Assembly (NCBI RefSeq): GCF_024700075.1
Contig: NZ_JAJONE010000001.1
Location: 4,301,001-4,365,000 of the forward strand
Origin: Hymenobacter sp. J193
Lineage (GTDB): Bacteria > Bacteroidota > Bacteroidia > Cytophagales > Hymenobacteraceae
Length of the DNA: 64,000 nt
Direction of reading: 5' to 3'
The notes below the pieces were generated by a model, which was not told where the DNA came from, made no database searches, and worked only from the letters and a program-made list of their open reading frames with translations. This document shows positions 50,496 to 59,964 of this stretch, one piece after another (the stretch's first letter is position 1; every line of letters begins with the position of its first letter). A program made the translations under genes and the position numbers.

Positions 50496-51905
50496 ATGAA
50501 AACATCTTCACTCCTGGCCCTTGCCCTCGGCAGTCTGCTAACCACTACAGCTGCACTGGCTCAATCCTCCAATGGACCTGCCGGCACTTGGCAGGGTAGC
50601 TTAAAGCTGCCTTCCGGCGACTTGCAGGCAGTGTTTACCCTGGCGGGTAGCCCGGCCGCGCTCAGCGGCACGCTGTCGGTTCCCCAGCAGGGCCTGAAAG
50701 ACATGCCTCTCACCCGGGCCGTGCTGCGCGCCGATAGTCTGTACCTGACCCTTACGCCCTTGGAAGCGCGCTTTATTGGCCGGTTTTCCGCCGATCAGCA
50801 GCAGGTTTCCGGCCTGTGGCAGCAAGGCGGGGCCGAAATGCCCCTCACGCTGACGCACGGCGCGGCCCCCGCAAAGGCTGCCCTGCGCCGCCCCCAAACC
50901 CCCAAGGGGCCGTTCCCTTACCAGAGCCAGGACGTAAGCTTCTCCAACCCGAAAGCCAAGCTGAGCCTGGCTGGCACGCTCACCCTGCCAAAAGGCAAGG
51001 GCCCCTTCCCGGCGGTGGTGCTGGTGAGCGGCTCCGGGCCGCAGGACCGCAACGAATCCATTCTCGGCCACCAGCCCTTCCTGGTGCTGGCTGACTACCT
51101 CACCCGCCAGGGATTTGCCGTGCTACGCTACGACGACCGGGGCACGGCCCAGTCCGGGGGCACGTTTGAGGGGGCTACCACCGCCGACTTTACCACCGAT
51201 GCGCAGTCGGCCCTGACCTACCTGCGCACCCGCCCCGACATCAAGCCTGCCCAAGTAGCGTTGATCGGCCACAGTGAAGGCGGGCTGGTGGCCTGGCAAG
51301 CGGCCTCCCAGCCCGGCGGACCTAACCTAGTGGTGACGCTGGCTGGCCCCGGCCTTGCCGGCGACGCCGTACTGCTACGCCAGCAGCAAGACATTGGCCG
51401 GGCGCAAGGCATGGACACGGCCTCGCTGGGTGAGATGGGGCGCGTAAACGGGGCGCTGTTCGCCGAGCTGCGCCGCCAGCCGGCCAGCACCAGCACCGAG
51501 GCGCTGACCAAGCTGCTGGTTGCTCGTGTGCAACAGCTGCAACCCCAGGTAAGCTCGGAGGAAGCCCAGCAGGGAGTAGCCCAACTCACCGGCCCATGGA
51601 TGCGCTATTTCCTTACAACGGACGTGGCTACTTATCTGCGCCAGGTGAAAGTGCCCGTGCTGGCCCTCAACGGCGCCAAGGATACCCAGGTGGCAGCCAG
51701 TCAAAATCTGCAGGCCATTGAGCAGGGGCTGAAAGCTGCTGGTAACCGCGACGTCACGGTGCGGTCGTTGCCCGGCCTCAACCACCTCTTTCAAACCGCC
51801 GACACAGGAGCCCCCCAAGAGTACGTGGGCCTGGAAGAAACCTTCTCCCCGGCGGCTCTGGAAGCTGTGGGCTCTTGGCTAAAGGCGCACACAAGCAGCA
51901 AGTAG
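50496..51905 (+). CDS. Exported alpha/beta hydrolase (S9-like) with N-terminal beta domain
   Basis: The protein has 469 residues with signal MKTSSLLALALGSLLTTTAA, cleaved near LAQS. Residues about 25-135 are a beta-rich domain (WQGSLKLPSGDLQAVFTLAG). An alpha/beta hydrolase follows: LAGTLTLPKGKGPFPAVVLVSGSGPQDRNESILGHQ (oxyanion side), VLRYDDRGTAQSGG, nucleophile Ser in LIGHSEGGLVAW, Asp in VLALNGAKDTQV and His in PGLNHLFQ. It resembles exported dienelactone-hydrolase or S9-type proteins in Bacteroidota. The substrate is unknown. The gene lies divergent from the two-component kinase with 243 bases between, and ends at a perfect terminator. Confidence 0.85.
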   Translation: MKTSSLLALALGSLLTTTAALAQSSNGPAGTWQGSLKLPSGDLQAVFTLAGSPAALSGTLSVPQQGLKDMPLTRAVLRADSLYLTLTPLEARFIGRFSADQQQVSGLWQQGGAEMPLTLTHGAAPAKAALRRPQTPKGPFPYQSQDVSFSNPKAKLSLAGTLTLPKGKGPFPAVVLVSGSGPQDRNESILGHQPFLVLADYLTRQGFAVLRYDDRGTAQSGGTFEGATTADFTTDAQSALTYLRTRPDIKPAQVALIGHSEGGLVAWQAASQPGGPNLVVTLAGPGLAGDAVLLRQQQDIGRAQGMDTASLGEMGRVNGALFAELRRQPASTSTEALTKLLVARVQQLQPQVSSEEAQQGVAQLTGPWMRYFLTTDVATYLRQVKVPVLALNGAKDTQVAASQNLQAIEQGLKAAGNRDVTVRSLPGLNHLFQTADTGAPQEYVGLEETFSPAALEAVGSWLKAHTSSK

Positions 51906-51917
51906 TTAAAATAGAGG

Positions 51918-51971
51918 AAGTGAGAGCTGTGAAGTAGGTGTCATACAACACCTACTTCACAGCTCTCACTT
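51918..51971. terminator. Perfect bidirectional terminator
   Basis: A 24-bp stem (arm AAGTGAGAGCTGTGAAGTAG, continuing GTGT) with a 6-base loop lies between the converging hydrolase and cytochrome genes. It touches the stop of the latter. Confidence 0.9.
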
Positions 51972-51972
51972 T

Positions 51973-52395
51973 TCATTGACCGTCGGAGCCGTTGCAGGGT
52001 GCCAGCAGTTCCGATACTTCCCGAATGGTGTACGGCTCGTTGTGGTTGCCCCAGTTCTGCTGCACAAAGTTCAGCAGGTTGGCAATCTGCGAGTCGGTCA
52101 GGTCGGGGTGGCCAGGCATCACCTGGTTATATTCTACCCCGTTTATCACCACCGGCCCGCGCTGGCCCTGGCGCACCAGGCAGGGCAGAGTAGCGCGGTG
52201 GCGCGTCACGTAGTCGGAGGCGGCTACGGGCGGAATCAGGCGGCGCAGGCCTTCGCCCTGTTCCCCGTGGCAGCTGGCGCAGTGCGACTGGTAGAGCTTG
52301 GCGCCTTCGTTCTGGCGGTTGGAAAAGCAACCCGCCAAGCACAGTGCCGCGAGGAGCACGGCCACTGCTTGCAGACAAGTGCGCAGCGGAAGCAT
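51973..52395 (-). CDS. Monohaem cytochrome c lipoprotein
   Basis: The protein has 140 residues. The start MLPLRTCLQAVAVLLAALCLAGC gives a lipoprotein signal with Cys23. The haem site is CASCH (SHCASCHGEQGEG), and NQVMPGHPDLTDSQIANLLNFVQQNWGN supplies the distal Met and the closing helix. This fits small class I cytochromes c anchored to the membrane, which shuttle electrons to a terminal oxidase. The neighbour SCO gene and the lipoprotein gene upstream make a three-gene transcript (53515 to 51973) with 1-base and 4-base overlaps. Together these suggest support for cytochrome oxidase or copper and electron handling. Confidence 0.88.
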   Translation of the reverse strand: MLPLRTCLQAVAVLLAALCLAGCFSNRQNEGAKLYQSHCASCHGEQGEGLRRLIPPVAASDYVTRHRATLPCLVRQGQRGPVVINGVEYNQVMPGHPDLTDSQIANLLNFVQQNWGNHNEPYTIREVSELLAPCNGSDGQ

Positions 52396-53084
52396 TAGGG
52401 TTTAGGCTGGTTGGCTTCCTCTTCGTTCAGCAGCACGGGCAGCTCCCGGATGAGGCGGTCCACCTCGGCTTTCACCATTCCATCGTAGAGGCCGCGCACG
52501 TGGCCTTTGCTGTCGACTAGCGCAAAGGTGCCGTTGTGGGCCACGCCGCCCGGCGCTTCCTTATCAGGCTGGGCCGCGGTGAAATAGGCGTGAGCCAGCC
52601 CAAAGACGGTGTCGCGCGCGGCCGTGGCGAAGTGCCACTGGCTGGCGTCCTTCACGCCCAGTCGCTCAGCGTAGTCGCGCAGCACAGGAATGGAGTCGTG
52701 GTCGGGGTCGATGGTATGGGAGAGGAAAGCCACGCGCGGATTGCCCTTGTACTGCTCGTACACCCGCAGCAGCTCACTCTGCATTTTGGGGCAGATGCTG
52801 GGGCAGGTAGCAAAGAAAAAGTCCGTGACGTACACCTTGCCGGAAAACGTGGCTTTATTGACGGGCTGACCCTGCTGGTTGGTGAGCTGAAAGGTCGGCA
52901 CCACGGCAAACACTGTATCGGCCGGGCCACCGTCGGCTCGGGGCTTCACTTCCCGCTCCCCGATGTAGGGCAGGGTAGCCGCTTTTTCGGAGTTGGAATC
53001 GAGTGAGCAAGAAGCCAGCAGCAGGCCAGCCGACAGCGCCAGCGCACCACCGCGCAGCGCCTCGAGGGAGAAGTAACGCATCAT
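52395..53084 (-). CDS. SCO1/SenC family copper-binding lipoprotein
   Basis: The protein has 229 residues. The signal (FSLEALRGGALALSAGLLLASCSL, Cys26) anchors it as a lipoprotein. The thioredoxin-like domain holds the copper-binding CPSIC (Cys94, Cys98 in FATCPSICPKMQ) and a later His in GGVAHNGTFALVD; SHTIDPDHD is typical. SCO proteins deliver copper or reduce Cys for the CuA site of cytochrome c oxidase. Two Met codons open the frame (53084 and 53081); the longer is listed. The stop overlaps the cytochrome gene by one base and the start overlaps the upstream lipoprotein by four bases. It is the centre of a small respiratory operon. Confidence 0.92.
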   Translation of the reverse strand: MMRYFSLEALRGGALALSAGLLLASCSLDSNSEKAATLPYIGEREVKPRADGGPADTVFAVVPTFQLTNQQGQPVNKATFSGKVYVTDFFFATCPSICPKMQSELLRVYEQYKGNPRVAFLSHTIDPDHDSIPVLRDYAERLGVKDASQWHFATAARDTVFGLAHAYFTAAQPDKEAPGGVAHNGTFALVDSKGHVRGLYDGMVKAEVDRLIRELPVLLNEEEANQPKP

Positions 53085-53515
53085 AACGAAGAAGGAGAAG
53101 CGGCCGTAGGGGCCGCGGGCAATAGGGCCTGCGCGGAGTCGAGGCTGCTGTTCATGAGAAGGCCAACGGAATCGATGCGCTGCTGCTGCCGGGCAAAGTA
53201 GGTTAGCTGCCGGGCGGGCGCCATGGTATCGGCGGGCTTGCGGTACTGGTGCATCCAGCTCATCATGGCGCTTTCGGCGGCTAGCAGGGCGCGCCTACGG
53301 GCACCCGCACCCGCGGAGTCGGCAGCGGGCAGGGCCTGAAGCTGCTGGCGGCGGGAATAGAGCTGGTCCATCCGCGCCATCAGCGAGTCGTGAGAGGCCA
53401 GCACGCGCTGCTCAGCGGCAGTTACCTGCTCGGCAGGATTGGGCGAGGAAGAGCAGGCCGTCAGCAGACCGCTCAGGCCACTTAGTAGGGCAACAATAAT
53501 CGAAAACGTACGCAC
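53081..53515 (-). CDS. Small coiled lipoprotein at the head of the SCO operon
   Basis: The protein has 144 residues from GTG 53515, which gives the signal RTFSIIVALLSGLSGLLTAC (Cys lipidated). A longer ATG reading would prefix a Cys/Pro-rich tail that looks like another frame's shadow. The mature part is helical and rich in Ala, Gln, Arg and Ser (TAAEQRVLASHDSLMARMDQLYSRRQQL, MMSWMHQYRKPADTM), with coiled-coil character. No enzyme motif. A TACATTTG -7 box (53520-53527, minus strand) lies only 4 bases before the GTG, implying a leaderless transcript. Its stop overlaps the SCO start by 4 bases, so it heads the operon. Confidence 0.68.
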   Translation of the reverse strand: MRTFSIIVALLSGLSGLLTACSSSPNPAEQVTAAEQRVLASHDSLMARMDQLYSRRQQLQALPAADSAGAGARRRALLAAESAMMSWMHQYRKPADTMAPARQLTYFARQQQRIDSVGLLMNSSLDSAQALLPAAPTAASPSSL

Positions 53516-53564
53516 GCGGCAAATGTACGGCACGATTGGCAACCATGCTCGTCCCGTGGCCGGG

Positions 53565-54077
53565 TTACCAGTTGGAATGCAGCTCGGCGTAGTGCCACAG
53601 CCAGGCAGCCAGTGCCCAGGCTCCCCACAGCAACAGCCCGAAGCCCAGCAGCAGCACAATGGCTACTACTACCATCAGCCCTTTACCGCTGCCCTGGTAG
53701 CGGCCCTCCTGGTAGTGGCGGCGCAACAGCTGCACGTTCCGGTCGTTGGCTTTATAGGCGAAGTCGAAAATGTTGCCCAGGATGGGAATGGAGCCGATAA
53801 GTGAATCTAGCACCACGTTGATAACCATGCGCATAATCAGGCTGCCGCTTGCTCCATGGCGGAACATGGTCATGATCAGCACGCCGGAAATGGCCATCGA
53901 CGGCAGGTTGCCCACCACCGGAATCAGGCCCATGATGGGGTCGAGACCGAAGCGCCAAGTGGTACCGGGCACGCGAAACTGGCTGTCCATAAGCCGGGAA
54001 ATATGCGAAACCCAGCGCAGGCGCTCATCCTGGTCGAAGGACGTGGGAGTAGCCGGAGAAACAGGAGAGGAGGCCAT
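53565..54077 (-). CDS. DUF4112 membrane protein
   Basis: The protein has 170 residues. MASSPVSPATPTSFDQDERLRWVSHISRLMDSQFRVPGT precedes the DUF4112 core: RFGLDPIMGLIPVVGNLPSMAISGVLIMTMFRHG and LIGSIPILGNIFDFAYKANDRNVQLL, then GLMVVVAIVLLLGFGLLLWGAWALAAWL. These give three hydrophobic stretches. DUF4112 is an uncharacterised family of bacterial membrane proteins with two GxxP-type repeats. The stop is 49 bases before the downstream lipoprotein start, so co-transcription with the SCO operon is possible but its -7 box argues for separate starts. The ATG at 54077 is the only reasonable one. Confidence 0.8.
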   Translation of the reverse strand: MASSPVSPATPTSFDQDERLRWVSHISRLMDSQFRVPGTTWRFGLDPIMGLIPVVGNLPSMAISGVLIMTMFRHGASGSLIMRMVINVVLDSLIGSIPILGNIFDFAYKANDRNVQLLRRHYQEGRYQGSGKGLMVVVAIVLLLGFGLLLWGAWALAAWLWHYAELHSNW

Positions 54078-54201
54078 AGGGGAGAGGTTATGGCCTTCTA
54101 ACGCAACTCCGCGGAAAATGATAAACCAACCTATTACGCCGAGCAGCAGTTATACCCTGACGACCTAATCATCAACTATCACCCCCTTACCAATCACCAC
54201 T

Positions 54202-55185
<984 letters not shown>

Positions 55186-55195
55186 AATACGCACG

Positions 55196-55286
55196 GTCAT
55201 GCTGAGCTTGTCGAAGCATCTCTGCCGCTTCGTCTGGATATCATTCAAACAAAGCGGTAGAGATGCTTCGACAAGCTCAGCATGAC
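55196..55286. repeat. Dispersed long palindrome (TCATGCTGAGC type)
   Basis: Arms of 35 bases (55196-55230 and 55252-55286) pair with one mismatch around a 21-base loop. The cores are GTCATGCTGAGCTTGTCGAAG and its complement. It lies between the converging aldo/keto reductase and DAC-domain genes, starting 11 bases after the former stop. The arms share TCGAAGCATCTCTACCG with 37834-37920. Confidence 0.85.
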
Positions 55287-55308
55287 GTTTAGCTGAAGGC
55301 CCAATTCT

Positions 55309-56763
55309 CTATTTCCCCAGCGGCGGGAGCAGGTCAATCCAGCCGTCTTCGCTCACTACGATGGCCAGGCAGGGGTAGCGGCTGGTTTCCACGTAACGGA
55401 CGGCGGAGTTGAAGCGGGAGCCGCGCGAGGAGTCACCTTTAGCCGTGGCCAACCCGTCGAGGATGGCGCCGATGCCGAAGCAGGTACCCTGCGGGTCGAT
55501 GAGCACGGCTCCGTCGATGTTGGTGACCAGCCGCACCATGGCCGGCGTAATGCGTGTGGGCGTAACGCGGTAGCACTGCGTGGCCAGGCGGCGGGCTTCC
55601 TGGGCGGCGCCGTCGGAGATAAGCAGGATGGTGCCGGTAGGCTGGGAGGTGGCACTTAGCGCCAACGACCACAGGTACTCCACCCCCGAGGCGGCCATGT
55701 CGGGCCAGTTGCGCCGGATGGCCCGCTCGAAGTTTCGCTCATCTACCCGGGAGCGGGGCAGGCGCGGCGTGTTCGATACCACGCGCATCATTACCTCCCC
55801 GGCGTGGCTCAGGTCCCAGCTATAGTGCTTGGTGAAGTGCACCATAAACAGGGGCTCGTAGTTGGGGTCGTCCAGCTCTACCACCTCGCCCAGACCAAAG
55901 AGGTTGGCCGCGTCGCTCATCAGCGCCACATTTTCCTCGCTCAGCTCCAGGAGCTTGCGCATCGACCGATGGTCGCGCAGGGCAATAGGCGTTTCCAGCA
56001 GCAGCACGGGCCGCACGGCCGGGTGGTTGCGGCGCGAAAGAGCCATCAGGCCCACGCCTTCGTCGCCCTCGTGGCGCAGGGCGGCAATGCCGTTGCAGGC
56101 GTCGTAGAGGCCGTGGTTGCCATTGCCGACGGCCAGCATAAAGCGGCGGCCGGCGGCCCGCAGCAGCTCGTTGTAGTCGCGGTCGAGAATGGGGCGGTCC
56201 TCATCCAGGTCCGACTCACGCAGGGCCCGCAGGCAGTCGTGCAGAAACTCCTGCACCGTGGCTTGCAGCAGGGAGCCGGCGCGGCCGTGCGGGGCCGAAG
56301 GCAGGGCGTAGTGGCTATGATAGGCCTCGGCGTTCATCTGCAACACCACCAGAATCTGGTAGTTGTTTACGCTCACTGGTTGGGAGCAGAACGACACGCG
56401 GGCCTCGGCTGGGGTAGCCGCTTCCAGGTCGGCAATGGTGGCTTCGGTGGCGCGGCGCAGCAGATTGTACCACCGCAGCTTCTCAAACCGGTCGTGGTCG
56501 TTGGGGTGCAGGTGGTACACCACTTCGCGCGGGCCTTCGGGCTCCAGCTGCATGGCCCGCGTTTTCACATCCTGAAACTGGGCGGGCCGGTAGCGGTGCG
56601 TGGGGGGCTCAATCACCACGGCGGCAGGCTCGTTGGCTTCCTTGGCGGCCGCCAGCCCGAGCAGGAAAACCTCGGGGCGCAGGTTACGGTCGAGCAAATT
56701 AAAAATTCCTTCGGCAAACAGCTGGGCGGAAACGCGGAAGAGGCTTTTCTGAGAGTCCCACAT
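55309..56763 (-). CDS. Diadenylate-cyclase (DisA_N-like) domain protein with a long N-terminal region
   Basis: The protein has 484 residues. The start at 56763 gives MWDSQKSLFRVSAQLFAEGIFNLLDRN; an earlier ATG would add an unrelated Pro/Leu stretch. Residues about 1-340 are helical and alpha/beta-like but not recognised (PAAVVIEPP, REVVYHLHPNDHDRF, GLGEVVELDDPNYEPLFMVHF). The last about 140 residues match the DAC fold: Asp417-Gly-Ala in IDGAVLIDPQGTCFGIGAILDG, then GDSSRGSRFNSAVRYVE and ATCLAIVVSEDG-like segments. Classical c-di-AMP synthases have DGA and RHR motifs. Here the second is Arg450-Phe451-Asn452. Reported DisA work requires RHR, so this may use another nucleotide or be inactive (inference). 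No phosphodiesterase lies nearby. Confidence 0.72.
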   Translation of the reverse strand: MWDSQKSLFRVSAQLFAEGIFNLLDRNLRPEVFLLGLAAAKEANEPAAVVIEPPTHRYRPAQFQDVKTRAMQLEPEGPREVVYHLHPNDHDRFEKLRWYNLLRRATEATIADLEAATPAEARVSFCSQPVSVNNYQILVVLQMNAEAYHSHYALPSAPHGRAGSLLQATVQEFLHDCLRALRESDLDEDRPILDRDYNELLRAAGRRFMLAVGNGNHGLYDACNGIAALRHEGDEGVGLMALSRRNHPAVRPVLLLETPIALRDHRSMRKLLELSEENVALMSDAANLFGLGEVVELDDPNYEPLFMVHFTKHYSWDLSHAGEVMMRVVSNTPRLPRSRVDERNFERAIRRNWPDMAASGVEYLWSLALSATSQPTGTILLISDGAAQEARRLATQCYRVTPTRITPAMVRLVTNIDGAVLIDPQGTCFGIGAILDGLATAKGDSSRGSRFNSAVRYVETSRYPCLAIVVSEDGWIDLLPPLGK

Positions 56764-56964
56764 GGGCAACGATGGGCAGCCGCGCAGCGGCACTAAAGGG
56801 GCAGGTAGCCCGTGTACGCAAAACCCGGGGCAAAAGGTGGCTATGCGCGCTGGTTTTAGGCCAACTATCATTCGGCCCGCAGGTTGTACCCCGGCAAGGC
56901 ACTGCGGCTGGCAACTTTCTGAAGCAGCTTTAGTATCTTGGTAGTACCGCTTTATCCCACCGCT

Positions 56965-57222
56965 ATGTATGTAGATCTACGGTTTTCGATCCTGCTCGCA
57001 GTGGTACTGCTGCCCCTGCTGACGGGCTACTGCGCCTACACGCACGGTCGGTCGTTCCGGCTGTGGTTTGCGCTGGGCTGTCTGCTGCCCGTAGGTTCCT
57101 TTTTCGTGCTCGTGGCCCTGCTATACCGCCAGCTGACCGACCCCGGCGAGCAGCTGTTGCTGGAAGCCAAAGCCATTCTGGCCACCGCCGAGGAAGAAGA
57201 GTTGATGAAGAAGGAAGAATGA
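56965..57222 (+). CDS. Small membrane protein, 85 residues
   Basis: From ATG 56965 (MYVDLRFSILL) it encodes 85 residues with two TM helices (FSILLAVVLLPLLTGYCAYTH and LWFALGCLLPVGSFFVLVALLY). A short amphipathic, Glu/Lys-rich tail (LLLEAKAILATAEEEELMKKEE) follows. An earlier in-frame start would add nine residues. No known family is named. TATCTTGG at about 56934-56941 is a near-match -7 box. The gene lies divergent from the DAC-domain gene and convergent with the flavoprotein gene. A short fragment of the dispersed repeat (CTATTGCGAGGCG) follows its stop at about 57224-57236. Confidence 0.5.
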   Translation: MYVDLRFSILLAVVLLPLLTGYCAYTHGRSFRLWFALGCLLPVGSFFVLVALLYRQLTDPGEQLLLEAKAILATAEEEELMKKEE

Positions 57223-57258
57223 GCTATTGCGAGGCGAGGCCGAAGCAGTGACACGGTG

Positions 57259-58512
57259 TCAGTCCTGCTTTAAATATCCCAGCATGGCGCGGGCAACCCA
57301 GGCACCGGTACTAAAGCAGCCTTGCAACAGATAGCCGCCGGTAGGGGCTTCCCAGTCCAGCATTTCACCAGCTACGAAGGTGCCCGGCCGCTGGCGTAGC
57401 ATCAGTTCCTCCGTTACTTCCGGCCATGCCACGCCCCCAGCCGAGCTGATAGCCTCTTCGAGCGGGCGCAAACCGGCAATGGGGATAGGAAGATGGGTGA
57501 GCAGGCGGGCCAGAGCGTCGGCGTTGGTGGGTAGCTCGGGCACCAGTTCCCGCAGCAGCGTAGGCACCGGCGGCTTCAGGCGCAGCGTCTCGGCGAGGAA
57601 CTTCGGCCACGACTGAGTTGCCCGCCGCTGCCGCAGCTTTTCGGTGAGCTGAGCCAAGGGCACATCGGGCTTGAGGTTGAGGTGCAGCTGCGCCGGGGCA
57701 CCATCGGCCAGCGCAGTCCGTAGCTCCGGGGTAAGGGCATATACCGGCGTACCTTCCAGTCCGTAGTCGGTGAGCATGATTTCGCCGCGCACGGGGAGAC
57801 CAAGGCAACTCAGGGCCACATTCTTGAGGGGTGCCCGCCCCACTTTCTCCCGAAAGAAGTCTGACCAAGCTACCTCGGCCCCGCAGTTGCCGGGCGCAAA
57901 CGGCACGCACCGGATGCCTAGCTCTTCCAGCAGTGGCACCCAGCGGCCATCGGAGCCGGTTTTGGCCCAGCTCGCGCCACCCAGGGCTAGTAGCGTAGCG
58001 GCGGGGTGCAGCACGGTTTCTTCGCCGGTGGTTTCGTTCAGTAGGCGCAGGCCGCTAGCCCCGGCAAAGCCGAGCCAGCGGTGGCGGGTATGCACTTGCA
58101 CGCCCAGCGTGTGCAGGCGGCGCAGCCAGGCGCGTAGCAAATCGGCGGGCTTGTGCTCGGGCCGCGGAAATACCCGCCCACTGGTGCCCACAAAGGTGTC
58201 GATGCCCAGGTCCAGCGCCCAGGCGCGCAGGTCGGCGGGGGAGAAGTGCGTCAGAAACCGATGAAATAAGGCCGCGTGGGGCCCGTAGCGGCCGGCAAAC
58301 GCTTCGGCGGGCTCGGCGTTGGTGAGGTTGAAGCCACCGTGCCCGGCTACCAGAAACTTGCGGCCTACGGTGTTCTGCGCCTCAAATACGGCTACTCGAC
58401 GGCCCGCCTCGGCCAGCCGCTGGGCGGCCAGCATGGCCGCCGGGCCACCACCAATAATGGCTATTTCGGGATAGGAAGAAGCGGGCTGCACCCGGCAAAA
58501 GTACGCAGCCAT
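57259..58512 (-). CDS. HI0933-like NAD(P)/FAD-dependent flavoprotein (TIGR03862)
   Basis: The protein has 417 residues. EIAIIGGGPAAMLAAQRLAEAGRRVAVFEAQNTVGRKFLVAGHGGFNLTN is the FAD dinucleotide-binding signature and HI0933 motif. LALGGASWAKTGSDGRWVPLLEELG is the second, and the C-terminal GTFVAGEMLDWEAPTGGYLLQGCFSTGAWVARAML is the third family block. Family members of about 400 residues are flavoproteins of unknown reaction, resembling fumarate reductase or UbiH-type folds. A TACTTTTG box (58496-58503, minus strand) falls inside the listed N-terminus, so translation may truly begin at GTG 58491 (VQPASSYPE). The ATG at 58512 is listed because it is the earliest start in frame. Confidence 0.87.
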   Translation of the reverse strand: MAAYFCRVQPASSYPEIAIIGGGPAAMLAAQRLAEAGRRVAVFEAQNTVGRKFLVAGHGGFNLTNAEPAEAFAGRYGPHAALFHRFLTHFSPADLRAWALDLGIDTFVGTSGRVFPRPEHKPADLLRAWLRRLHTLGVQVHTRHRWLGFAGASGLRLLNETTGEETVLHPAATLLALGGASWAKTGSDGRWVPLLEELGIRCVPFAPGNCGAEVAWSDFFREKVGRAPLKNVALSCLGLPVRGEIMLTDYGLEGTPVYALTPELRTALADGAPAQLHLNLKPDVPLAQLTEKLRQRRATQSWPKFLAETLRLKPPVPTLLRELVPELPTNADALARLLTHLPIPIAGLRPLEEAISSAGGVAWPEVTEELMLRQRPGTFVAGEMLDWEAPTGGYLLQGCFSTGAWVARAMLGYLKQD

Positions 58513-58759
58513 TTTTAGGGGTGAAGGAGTGTATGAGTGAATGCGTGCGAACGGTGGGGCTTGAGCCCTCGGGCTGTTTGGCTGGTTCTGGCGGGGCGGG
58601 ATGCTGGCTGCTCAAGCTCGCGCCCTGCCCTCGACCCGGATACGGCCTCCCCAACCACGCCGGTGAGCTGCAGCGCGGCAAGTGAAGGGAGGTAGTCCGA
58701 CCTTGGGCCGCTTTCCTGCGTATCCGGAGCTCCTCTTTGTTGATTTTCTTGACGCGCGT

Positions 58760-59947
58760 ATGGGTCCTTACTCTATTCTGATTGGGCTGAGCCTGGCCAT
58801 TATTCTCTCGTATCTGTTTGATCTGGCGGCCCGCGCCACCCGCATTCCGTCGGTGCTGATGCTGCTGGCCACGGGCATTGCCCTGCGCCAGACGGCCGAC
58901 TACTTTGACGTGGCCGTGCGTGTGCCGCAGCTGATGCTGGAGCTGTTTGGCATCATCGGGCTGATAATGATTGTGCTGGAAGGCGCCCTGGATTTGGAGC
59001 TGCGCCGCGAAAAAGCCCCGCTTATCCGGCGCTCCTTCGTGGCGGCCCTACTGATATTGGTGGTACAGGCCGGGGCCATTGCCTGGCTGCTGCACCTGTA
59101 CGTGGGCGCCTCGTTTCAAAGCTGCCTGATCAATGCCGTGCCGCTGGCCGTTATCAGCTCGGCCATTGCCATTCCCAGCGTGGCCAACCTGGGCGGTGAA
59201 AAGCAGGAGTTTATCGTGTACGAAAGCACGTTTTCCGACATTCTGGGCATCATGCTCTTCAACTTTGCGGTGCAGGACAACTTTGCTCAGGGCGTGTCGG
59301 TCGTCACGTTTGCGCGCGACGTGATGGCCGTGCTGGTGGTGGCCGTGCTCAGCACGGCCGCGCTGGCGTTTCTGCTCGACCGAATCCGGCTGCACGTCAA
59401 GTTTTTCCTCATCATTGCCTTCCTGGTGCTGGTGTACTCGCTGTCCAAGAAGCTGCACCTGTCCTCGCTGATTGTGGTGCTGGTCTTCGGGCTGGTAGTC
59501 AACAATGCCAAGCTGTTTCTGCAGGGGCCGCTGGCGCGCTGGTTCCGTCCCGAACGCCTCAGCGAGGAGCTGCACCAGCTCAAGAGCATTACCGCCGAGT
59601 CGGCCTTCCTGATTCGCACGTTCTTCTTTCTGCTGTTCGGCTTTTCCATCACCATCGGCAACGTGCTCAATGGCGGCCTGCTGCTGCAGGGTGTGCTGAT
59701 TGTGGCTGTGCTCACGCTCATTCGCTTTTTCTACCTGCGCTACGTGGCCCGCACCGACCTCGTGCCCGAACTGTTTATTGCGCCTAAAGGCCTTATCAGC
59801 GTGCTGCTCTTCTACAGCATTCCGCAGGAGCACCTTATCGGCGAAATCAGTGAGAACATCCTTTTTGTCGTCATTCTGCTCACCGGCGTGATGATGATGG
59901 TAGGTTTGATGCTGGCCCCCAAAACACCCCAGCTAGGCGAGTACTAG
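58760..59947 (+). CDS. Cation/proton antiporter (CPA family)
   Basis: About 395 residues from ATG 58760 (MGPYSILIGLSLAIILSYL); the frame opens earlier, but those residues do not look like membrane protein. There are about 11-12 hydrophobic segments. LMLLATGIALRQTADYF, ELFGIIGLIMIVLEGALDLELRRE, LINAVPLAVISSAIAIPSVANLGG and ESTFSDILGIMLFN fit the CPA fold. In the usual arrangement, the Ser/Asp-rich unwound helices (here SAIAIPSV and TFSDILG) carry the ion site. No TrkA-N or cytosolic domain follows, unlike KefB-like members. Probably exchanges Na+ or K+ for H+. The gene is followed by a palindrome with a nested terminator. Confidence 0.85.
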   Translation: MGPYSILIGLSLAIILSYLFDLAARATRIPSVLMLLATGIALRQTADYFDVAVRVPQLMLELFGIIGLIMIVLEGALDLELRREKAPLIRRSFVAALLILVVQAGAIAWLLHLYVGASFQSCLINAVPLAVISSAIAIPSVANLGGEKQEFIVYESTFSDILGIMLFNFAVQDNFAQGVSVVTFARDVMAVLVVAVLSTAALAFLLDRIRLHVKFFLIIAFLVLVYSLSKKLHLSSLIVVLVFGLVVNNAKLFLQGPLARWFRPERLSEELHQLKSITAESAFLIRTFFFLLFGFSITIGNVLNGGLLLQGVLIVAVLTLIRFFYLRYVARTDLVPELFIAPKGLISVLLFYSIPQEHLIGEISENILFVVILLTGVMMMVGLMLAPKTPQLGEY

Positions 59948-59964
59948 CAGTGAGTGAGTGAATT

